Assembly (NCBI GenBank): GCA_963735955.1
Contig: CAVTND010000016.1
Coordinates: forward strand, 124,001-188,000
Direction of reading: 5' to 3'
From: CAVTND01 sp963735955
GTDB lineage: Bacteria; Pseudomonadota; Gammaproteobacteria; Burkholderiales; Burkholderiaceae_F
Length of the DNA stretch: 64,000 bases
In this document: piece by piece, positions 58,145-64,000 of the stretch
Layout: the number at the start of each line of letters is the position of its first letter
Position numbering within the stretch: position 1 is the stretch's first letter
Translations under genes and position numbers: made by a program
Notes under the pieces: generated by a model
What the model was told of the DNA's origin: nothing
The model's input: the letters and a program-made list of their open reading frames with translations, nothing else
The model's database searches: none

Positions 58145-59080
58145 TCACCACGGCCGATGGCCGAAGGCATCGAAAAACCGCTCGGCGATTGTCGTGCGGT
58201 CCGCGGTGTGGTTCTGGCCTCCGCTGCGCTCGATCTTCAGTGTGGCCATCACCGCGGCCAGACGTCCGGTCACCTCCCAGTCCATGCCTTGAGCGATGCC
58301 GTACAGCAATCCGGCGCGGTAGGCATCGCCACAACCGGTCGGGTCAACCACTTCCCTTGGTGGCGCCACCGGCACTTGGATCAAGCGTCCCTGCACGTGG
58401 ATGTCCGACCCGTGCGCACCGTGCGTGGCAACCAGCGCGCGCACCTTGAGCGCCAGTTCGGCGAGTGAGAGGCCGGTTTTCTCGACCAACAACTGGGCTT
58501 CGTAGTCATTGACCGCGACATAGTGTGCGCGCTGAATGAACCACAGCAGTTCTTCGGCCGAGAACATCGGCAGGCCCTGGCCCGGATCGAAGACAAAGGG
58601 AATGCCGTGGTCGGCAAGTTGCTGAGCGTGCTGGAGCATGCCATCACGCCCGTCCGGAGCGACGATGGCCAGTGAAAGTGATCCGTCGGCAGGGATCGCG
58701 TTCAGATGCGACTGGGACATTGCGCCCGGATGAAAGGCGGTGATCTGATTGTTGTCGATGTCGGTCGTGATGAAGGCCTGCGCGGTGAAACTGTTTTCGA
58801 CCGGCAGTACAAAGCGGCGTGAAATGCCCAGTGCATCCAGACGGTCGAGGTAGGGCTGTGCGTCGGTACCGACCGTGGCCATCGGCAGGGGCCGGCCACC
58901 AAGCAGCCTCAGGTTGTAGGCAATGTTTCCCGCACAGCCGCCGAACTCGCGCCGCAGTTCAGGCACCAGAAATGCGACATTCAAAATATGTACTTGCTGC
59001 GGCAGGATTTGGTCGGCAAACCGGCCCTTGAACACCATGATCGAGTCGTACGCAATGGATCCGCAGATAAGGGTGTTCAT
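58145..59080 (-). CDS. PfkB family carbohydrate/nucleoside kinase (adenosine kinase-like)
   Basis: 311 aa. It starts LICGSIAYDSIMVF and has the N-terminal glycine motif FGGCAGNIAYNLRLLGG and the C-terminal anion-hole and catalytic motif EVVDPTGCGDAYRAGLLYGI, with Asp as base. The motif has Cys where many PfkB enzymes have Ala (GAGD). This form is familiar from proteobacterial adenosine kinase-like proteins. The substrate cannot be set from sequence; adenosine or a sugar are both possible. It lies downstream of the DUF3426 gene on the same strand. Confidence 0.87.
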   Translation of the reverse strand: MNTLICGSIAYDSIMVFKGRFADQILPQQVHILNVAFLVPELRREFGGCAGNIAYNLRLLGGRPLPMATVGTDAQPYLDRLDALGISRRFVLPVENSFTAQAFITTDIDNNQITAFHPGAMSQSHLNAIPADGSLSLAIVAPDGRDGMLQHAQQLADHGIPFVFDPGQGLPMFSAEELLWFIQRAHYVAVNDYEAQLLVEKTGLSLAELALKVRALVATHGAHGSDIHVQGRLIQVPVAPPREVVDPTGCGDAYRAGLLYGIAQGMDWEVTGRLAAVMATLKIERSGGQNHTADRTTIAERFFDAFGHRPW

Positions 59081-59151
59081 GGGATTGGGCGGCTCGGGCC
59101 GTTGGAGGTCAAAGGAAGGCCGTGCGTCAACGCCGTCGGCCCGACGACGCC

Positions 59152-60228
59152 TTACAGATGGAATGGGTAGACCAGAAAACCGGCAGCTTGAACCCCGCGC
59201 GCCTCGAAGTAGACACGGATCGTCAGATCCGTGCCTGCCGTCAGTCCGTCATCGATTCGCGCGCGCGGCTCGCCGGCCGCGCCGAGATAGTCGGCTGCGG
59301 TGAATACCTTGCGCGCCACTGCACGATTGCGCGAATCGGTGAGCGTCACTTCAAGTGCCGGCAGGGCCTGAGTGAAGGAGGCGCGATTGCGCACAACGGC
59401 GGTGAGTTCCAGCACATCGGTGCCGGCAATCGCCTGCAGCTCACTGCCCATGACTGCGAGCTGATCAGGCTGAGCGGGCCATCCGATCGAACAGCCGAAC
59501 GATGCACACAACTGGACCAGGGCCGGGCGCAAGTCCGGCCAGCGCGTCATGAGTTCGGTGCGAAATACGATCGCCAGCTGAGTGGCAGCCAGCAAGGCGA
59601 GCAGCGCCGAGCCGCCGCCATAAAAGACCGAGAAGCCACGACGTGGTGTGCGCTTGGCAGCGCGAATAAATGCAGGTTCTTCCGTCGTCGGTGCTTCGGC
59701 GTCGGGCGGCGCGGCAAGCTCGATGACCTCGATGCCGTTGGCCGCCATTTCGTCCGGCTCGTCGATCCGATCGCGCAAGAGTTCGGGCGAAATCAGGGTC
59801 GGTACGCCGGCCACGGATTCGGCGGCACTCGGAAGACCGGTGATGGGCGGCGCCGCCACTGAACGCGGAGTCTTTGCAGCTGCAATGGGTGCGACGCCAG
59901 GCGTAATCCGCAAAGTGGTCGCCGGGCCAAGTGGTCGACTAGCCGCCGCACGGGTCGGTCGGGCCCGCGTCCGGCGCACTCCTGTCTGAGTGTCTGCAGA
60001 TACTGCCGTTGACGGGGCGCTGGCCACTGGCGTGGGGCTCGCCGCTCTAGGCGGTTGCATAGGGCGCGTCTGCGTCATCGTCCCATCGTCAACATAGGTC
60101 AGACTGCCGATCGCGTCGAAGACAGTTCGGCACTGGCCGCAACGAACCAGACCGCCACGCAGCTTCAACTGGTCTGCAACCACTCGAAACAGTGCGCCGC
60201 AGTGAGGACACTTGGTCGCCAAGGCCAT
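59152..60228 (-). CDS. MJ0042 zinc-ribbon and DUF3426 domain membrane protein
   Basis: 358 aa. The N-terminal zinc ribbon has KCPHCGALFRVV and LVRCGQCRTVFDA. A long Ala/Pro/Thr-rich linker follows, then one membrane segment near residues 208-228 (YGGGSALLALLAATQLAIVF) and a DUF3426 domain (ELQAIAGTDVLELTAVVRNR, ALPALEVTLTDSRNRAVARK). The role is unknown. The gene sits between prmA and the PfkB kinase, a conserved betaproteobacterial order, and may be part of the accB-accC-prmA transcript. Confidence 0.88.
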   Translation of the reverse strand: MALATKCPHCGALFRVVADQLKLRGGLVRCGQCRTVFDAIGSLTYVDDGTMTQTRPMQPPRAASPTPVASAPSTAVSADTQTGVRRTRARPTRAAASRPLGPATTLRITPGVAPIAAAKTPRSVAAPPITGLPSAAESVAGVPTLISPELLRDRIDEPDEMAANGIEVIELAAPPDAEAPTTEEPAFIRAAKRTPRRGFSVFYGGGSALLALLAATQLAIVFRTELMTRWPDLRPALVQLCASFGCSIGWPAQPDQLAVMGSELQAIAGTDVLELTAVVRNRASFTQALPALEVTLTDSRNRAVARKVFTAADYLGAAGEPRARIDDGLTAGTDLTIRVYFEARGVQAAGFLVYPFHL

Positions 60229-60271
60229 GGTCAGCGCCTTCCTGAGGCGCGATCGCGGCGCCGGATCGAGC

Positions 60272-61171
60272 TCATTCGCCGCGCTGCCCTGCCAGGCAGA
60301 CCCATCCTTCGTCAGTCGCCCAGACTTCTAACCGGAGTGTCGGGTCATGAGCAGCGAAGGTCGAGATGAGATCCTCGGACTGACGTTCGAGGATGCCCGA
60401 AAGCACCAGTGCGCCGCGTGGTGCGACAAGCGCGAGCAGGGTGGGTGCGAGCAGCTTTAGCGGGTTGGAAAGAATATTGGCCAGCACGAGGTCATAAGTG
60501 CTTGCAGACAGAGCCGAGGGTTCAGTGTATCTCGCAGCCACCTGATTCGCTGCGGAGTTCGCCCGTGCGGCGGCAAGGGCCTGCGCATCGATATCCGTTC
60601 CGGTCACGTCGGCGGCACCGAGCTTGGCCGCGGTGATCGCCAGAATTCCTGAACCGCAACCGTAGTCGAGCACGCGCGCGCCCGCCATCGGCTGCTGCGC
60701 GAGCCAGCGCAGACAAAGTCGGGTGGTCGGATGCGTGCCGGTGCCAAAGGCCACGCCGGGGTCCATCCTGATCACGATCGCCTCAGGCACCGGTACTTCG
60801 TGCCAGGTCGGCACGATCCAAATCCGATCGTCGATGGCTATCGGCGGAAACTGGCTTTGCGTGGCACGCACCCAGTCCGTCTCGGGTACCTCGGTCTGCG
60901 TTTCGATCGCCGGCAGGGAACCAGTGAACGATTCGCGGGCAGCTGCCATCACGGCCTCTGCATCGACTGCCTCGACCAGCACCCGCAGTCGGTTCAGGTT
61001 CCACGCGTGGTTCGCTGGTTTGAGGCCGGGCTCGCCGTAAAGTGCTTGCTCGGCGATGGTCTCTGCCTGTGCGTCCTCGATCGCGACCGACATGGCGCCG
61101 GCTTCCAGCAGTGCGTCGGCCAGCGCTTCGGCGCGTGCTTCTTCGATCGACAGCGTCAGTTCGAGCAGCAC
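60272..61171 (-). CDS. prmA: Ribosomal protein L11 methyltransferase
   Basis: 299 aa from a GTG at 61171, 13 nt after the accC stop. PrmA methylates Lys and N-terminal amino groups of L11. The N-terminal L11-recognition domain starts LLELTLSIEEARAEALADAL. The SAM site is VLDYGCGSGILAITAAKLGA, with DPGVAFGTGTHPTTRLCL before it and LVLANILSNPLKLLAP (NPxx motif) after it. The frame is open upstream into accC, but those residues do not match. The start is by similarity. Confidence 0.93.
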   Translation of the reverse strand: MLLELTLSIEEARAEALADALLEAGAMSVAIEDAQAETIAEQALYGEPGLKPANHAWNLNRLRVLVEAVDAEAVMAAARESFTGSLPAIETQTEVPETDWVRATQSQFPPIAIDDRIWIVPTWHEVPVPEAIVIRMDPGVAFGTGTHPTTRLCLRWLAQQPMAGARVLDYGCGSGILAITAAKLGAADVTGTDIDAQALAAARANSAANQVAARYTEPSALSASTYDLVLANILSNPLKLLAPTLLALVAPRGALVLSGILERQSEDLISTFAAHDPTLRLEVWATDEGWVCLAGQRGE

Positions 61172-61184
61172 CGCCGTGCCATCC

Positions 61185-62531
61185 CTACTGGCGCGCTGCG
61201 ATCCGCTGTTCAAGGTAGTGGATGTTGGTGCCACCGAGGATGAACTTCTCATCCACCAACAGTTCACGATGCAGGGGAATATTGGTCTGAATACCTTCCA
61301 CCACCATCTCGGACAGCGCAATGCGCATGCGCGCCAGCGCCTGCTCGCGGGTGTCGCCGTAGCAGATCACCTTGCCGATCAATGAGTCGTAGTGGGGCGG
61401 GACCACGTAACCGGCGTAGGAGTGCGAATCGACGCGCACGCCAGGTCCGCCCGGAGCATGCCAGGACAGAATGCGGCCAGGCGAAGGCGTGAACTTGAAC
61501 GGATCCTCGGCGTTGATGCGGCATTCAATCGCGTGCCCGCGCGTATGCACGTCGCGCTGTCGAAAACGCAGCTTTTCCCCGGCCGCAACCCGGATCTGTG
61601 CCTGCACGATGTCGATACCGGTCACCATCTCGGTCACCGGATGCTCGACCTGCACGCGAGTATTCATCTCTATGAAATAGAACTCGCCGTTCTCGTACAG
61701 GAACTCGAAGGTTCCGGCGCCGCGATAGTTGATCTTGCGACATGCTTCCGCGCAGCGGTCGCCGATCTTCTCGACCAGACGGCGATTGACACCGGGAGCC
61801 GGTGCTTCCTCGATGATTTTCTGGTGACGCCGTTGCATCGAGCAATCGCGATCGCCCAGCCAGACCGCATTGCGGTGCTGGTCGGCCAACACCTGAATCT
61901 CGATGTGACGCGGGTTTTCGAGAAACTTCTCAAGGTAGACGGCAGGATTGCCGAAGGCGGTCTGCGCTTCCTGCCGTGTCATGTTGACGGCATTGATCAG
62001 GGCGGCCTCGGTGTGCACGACACGCATGCCGCGTCCACCGCCCCCGCCCGCGGCTTTGATAATGACGGGGTAGCCGATCGAGCGCGCAGCCCGAACGGTC
62101 TCGCGCGCGTCCTCCCCGAGCGCGCCGGCCACGCCTGGAACGGTCGGCACGTTGGCGGTCACCATGGCCTGCTTGGCAGACACCTTGTCTCCCATCAGCC
62201 GGATCGACTCCGGGCGCGGACCGATAAACGAGAAGCCGCTCTTTTCGACCCGCTCGGCAAAATCCGCGTTCTCCGACAGGAAGCCATAGCCGGGGTGAAT
62301 TGCCTCGGAGTCAGTCACCTCGGCTGCGCTGATGATGGCAGGAATGTTCAGGTAGCTCTCGCGTGACGCCGGCGGCCCGATGCAGACCGACTCGTCCGCC
62401 AGCTTCACATATTTGGCACCGGTGTCGGCCTCGGAGTGGACCACCACGGTCTTGATTCCCATCTCGCGGCAGGCCCGCTGGACGCGCAGCGCGATCTCGC
62501 CCCGGTTGGCAATCAGGATCTTCTTGAACAT
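61185..62531 (-). CDS. accC: Acetyl-CoA carboxylase, biotin carboxylase subunit
   Basis: 448 aa, intact. AccC carboxylates biotin on AccB using ATP and bicarbonate, the first step of fatty acid synthesis. The start MFKKILIANRGEIALRVQRA is canonical. The ATP-grasp loop reads IKAAGGGGGRGMRVVH. Also present are ECRINAEDPFKFTPSPG, the metal-site FIEMNTRVQVEHPVTEMVTG and the HQKIIEEAPAPG segment. It lies 28 bp downstream of accB. Confidence 0.97.
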   Translation of the reverse strand: MFKKILIANRGEIALRVQRACREMGIKTVVVHSEADTGAKYVKLADESVCIGPPASRESYLNIPAIISAAEVTDSEAIHPGYGFLSENADFAERVEKSGFSFIGPRPESIRLMGDKVSAKQAMVTANVPTVPGVAGALGEDARETVRAARSIGYPVIIKAAGGGGGRGMRVVHTEAALINAVNMTRQEAQTAFGNPAVYLEKFLENPRHIEIQVLADQHRNAVWLGDRDCSMQRRHQKIIEEAPAPGVNRRLVEKIGDRCAEACRKINYRGAGTFEFLYENGEFYFIEMNTRVQVEHPVTEMVTGIDIVQAQIRVAAGEKLRFRQRDVHTRGHAIECRINAEDPFKFTPSPGRILSWHAPGGPGVRVDSHSYAGYVVPPHYDSLIGKVICYGDTREQALARMRIALSEMVVEGIQTNIPLHRELLVDEKFILGGTNIHYLEQRIAARQ

Positions 62532-62559
62532 GGAAATTCGCAGACGCAGCCGCAGGCGC

Positions 62560-63003
62560 CTACTCGATCACAAACAGTGCCTGCCCGTATTCGACGGGCT
62601 GACCGTTCTCGACCAGGACCTGTTTGATGATGCCGCCGACTTCCGCCTCGATCTCGTTCAAGAGCTTCATCGCTTCGATGATGCACAGCGTGTCCCCTGG
62701 TTTGACCGTCGTGCCCAGTTCGACGAACGACGGCGACCCGGGGCTGGGTGAGCGATAGAAAGTGCCCACCATCGGTGACTTCACGACGTGCCCGGCGGGC
62801 ACTTCCTCCGCCGCTGCGGGGGCTGCCGAGGGCGACGACGGCGCCGCGAGTTGTACAGCGGCGGCGGGGCCGGCCGGCGCGGCCGTCGGCGCCGGACTGA
62901 ACTTGGCAATCCGGACCTTGTCTTCGCCCTCGGTCACTTCAAGCTCGGCAATGCCGGAGTCGGCGACCAGGTCAATCAAGGTCTTGAGCTTGCGCAGATC
63001 CAT
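62560..63003 (-). CDS. accB: Acetyl-CoA carboxylase, biotin carboxyl carrier protein
   Basis: 147 aa. The biotinylated Lys113 lies in the classic CIIEAMKLLNEIEAEV. The N-terminal helical part (MDLRKLKTLIDLVADSGIAE) and an Ala/Pro-rich linker (residues 36-70) precede the biotinyl domain (VKSPMVGTFYRSPSPGSPSF). The thumb residues typical of E. coli BCCP are present (SPSPGSPSFVELG). It is the first acc gene on this strand, after aroQ with 21 bp between. Confidence 0.96.
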   Translation of the reverse strand: MDLRKLKTLIDLVADSGIAELEVTEGEDKVRIAKFSPAPTAAPAGPAAAVQLAAPSSPSAAPAAAEEVPAGHVVKSPMVGTFYRSPSPGSPSFVELGTTVKPGDTLCIIEAMKLLNEIEAEVGGIIKQVLVENGQPVEYGQALFVIE

Positions 63004-63024
63004 GGAAACTCCTTGATCGGACGA

Positions 63025-63480
63025 TCAGGACAGGTGCTTGGCGATGGCGTACTCGAGCGCGTAGCGATAGCCTGCTGAGCCCAGCCCAGTTATGGTGCCG
63101 ACCGCCAGCGGAGCCAGGTAGGAGTGGTGTCGAAACTCTTCTCGAGCATGAACATTGGACAGATGGACTTCAATGAAGGGCAGGGCCACCGCGGCCAGGG
63201 CGTCTCTCAATGCGATGCTCGTGTGCGTCAGCGCGCCGGCATTGATGATGATGAAGCGAGTACCGTCGGTGCGCGCTTTCTGTATCCGGTCGACCAACGC
63301 GCCCTCATGGTTACTGTGAAAAAAGTCGACTACTTCATTCGAATGTCGCGCAATTTCTGACAACTCCGCCTGAATTTCAGGAAGGGACTTGCTCCCGTAG
63401 ATGCCAGGCTCTCGCGTTCCAAGCAGATTCAGGTTCGGACCATTAATGACCAGCACGCCGACCGACACAGTGTTTCCCAT
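63025..63480 (-). CDS. aroQ: 3-dehydroquinate dehydratase, type II
   Basis: 151 aa. The dodecameric type II enzyme of the shikimate pathway. Landmarks are VLVINGPNLNLLGTREPGIY (with the catalytic Tyr in IYG and the Arg of the lid loop), FFHSNHEGALVDRIQKA, IIINAGALTHTSIALRDAL, and IEVHLSNVHAREEFRHHS with the catalytic His. I chose the ATG at 63480 (MGNTVSVGV). The next gene upstream on the strand is the tlpA-like gene, 114 bp away. Confidence 0.95.
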   Translation of the reverse strand: MGNTVSVGVLVINGPNLNLLGTREPGIYGSKSLPEIQAELSEIARHSNEVVDFFHSNHEGALVDRIQKARTDGTRFIIINAGALTHTSIALRDALAAVALPFIEVHLSNVHAREEFRHHSYLAPLAVGTITGLGSAGYRYALEYAIAKHLS

Positions 63481-63594
63481 GGTGATTGGAGAACGTTGGC
63501 CGCTGTTCAACCAGAAATGGCAGACGTTTCGGCAAAAAGAAGAGCGCGGAGTCTGACTGGAATCGTACTACCTGTAAAGTCGTCGGACAGTTGC

Positions 63595-64000
63595 CTAAGT
63601 CTTTGATTTATCTAACTGCCCGTTGATCCAAAGTTTCAATTCTTCGGCCCGTATTCGGCCGAGCTGGCGCGACACGATCTGTCCTTCTGCATCCACCAGT
63701 ACCGTGAAGGGCAGCGCTCCACTCGCGTTGCCGAGTTGTCTGGCGAGCTCCGAGCCGCCGGCTGCTGCAGCCAGCAATGCAAATTCGATCCGAAGCTCGT
63801 CGCGGAACTTGCGCATGGCGGCAGGGTTGTCGATGCCAATGCCCACAACGGCGATGCCGCGACCGGAATACTCCGCGTGGAGCCGCTGCAGTTCAGGCAT
63901 TTCTTCCACGCAGGGCGCGCACCAGGTGGCCCAGAAATTGACGATCAGCGGGCGACCCTTGAACTGAGCCAATGCTTGGGGGCGCCCCTCGAGATTCGCG
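63595..64000 (-). CDS. TlpA/ResA-like thiol-disulfide oxidoreductase, 3' part
   Basis: A thioredoxin-fold protein cut by the window end; at least 135 residues are in view. The active site is IVNFWATWCAPCVEEMPEL (CxxC), followed by VVGIGIDNPAAMRKF and the cis-Pro segment ALPFTVLVDAEGQIVSRQLG. The open frame continues to base 64000 (NLEGRPQALAQFKGRP), so the signal or anchor lies beyond. Such proteins keep disulfides reduced in the periplasm, often for cytochrome c maturation. A tlpA-aroQ-accBC order is usual in Burkholderiales. Confidence 0.9.
   Translation of the reverse strand, partial: ANLEGRPQALAQFKGRPLIVNFWATWCAPCVEEMPELQRLHAEYSGRGIAVVGIGIDNPAAMRKFRDELRIEFALLAAAAGGSELARQLGNASGALPFTVLVDAEGQIVSRQLGRIRAEELKLWINGQLDKSKT

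Overview
The window looks like chromosomal core sequence of a betaproteobacterium of the Burkholderiales type. The basis is high-GC coding sequence and a familiar gene order: rnpB-mraZ-dcw-lpxC-(DciA)-(M23)-secA-argJ; yacG-zapD-coaE-pilD-pilC-pilB on the minus strand; ispB divergent from rplU-rpmA-obg-proB; proS, ffh, pilSR, ampD and nrdAB; and tlpA-aroQ-accB-accC-prmA. MurE carries the DNPR motif expected for a meso-diaminopimelate cell wall. A family or genus cannot be fixed from the sequence alone. I see no prophage, insertion sequence, CRISPR array or integron.

Layout. 1-3.5 kb: the end of a ChpA/PilL-type chemotaxis kinase for type IV pili, meeting a convergent NarL-type regulator and its hybrid kinase. 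3.6-4.0 kb: RNase P RNA. 4.2-21.6 kb: the division and cell wall (dcw) cluster in order mraZ, rsmH, ftsL, ftsI, murE, murF, mraY, murD, ftsW, murG, murC, ddl, ftsQ, ftsA, ftsZ. It sits behind a promoter with three MraZ boxes, and most genes are joined by start/stop overlaps. 21.6-31.2 kb: DUF2189, lpxC, a DciA-like gene, an M23 peptidase, secA, argJ, a DUF815 ATPase and a Nudix-ThiE fusion. 30.8-39.5 kb, minus strand: yacG, zapD, coaE, pilD, pilC, pilB, an HlyC/CorC-type protein, tRNA-Pro and ispB. 39.5-51.9 kb: rplU, rpmA, obg, proB, rppH(-), proS, a lytic transglycosylase, ffh(-), a CcsA-like protein, a PP0621-like protein, pilS, pilR and ampD. 52-57.4 kb: nrdA and nrdB behind tandem NrdR boxes, then a histone H1-like gene. 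57.5-64 kb: yggT, then on the minus strand a PfkB kinase, a DUF3426 protein, prmA, accC, accB, aroQ and a tlpA-like gene cut by the window end.

A dominant feature is frameshifting in genes that must work. rsmH, ftsL, ftsI, murE, murF, mraY, murD, ftsQ, ftsA, pilC, pilB, the HlyC/CorC gene, ispB, proB, rppH, proS and others are each split between reading frames, while ftsW, murG, murC, ddl, ftsZ, lpxC, secA, argJ, ffh, pilS, pilR, nrdA, nrdB and accC read cleanly. Where the expected residues are clear, the usual repair is removal of one base. Local sequencing or assembly error is the likeliest cause. These genes are therefore annotated over their full intended span.

The most unusual structure is at the murG-murC junction. 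A 40-codon ORF begins with a near copy of the MurC N-terminus (13 of 15 residues the same, mostly through different codons), contains a perfect 8-bp GC hairpin, and overlaps both murG and murC by ATGA. Other notable signals are a poly(A)9 tract splitting the histone-like gene, a REP-like repeat pair after secA, heptad repeats before ftsZ, a perfect 9-bp inverted repeat between rppH and proS, and three genes whose -10-like hexamer sits 5-6 nt before the ATG.
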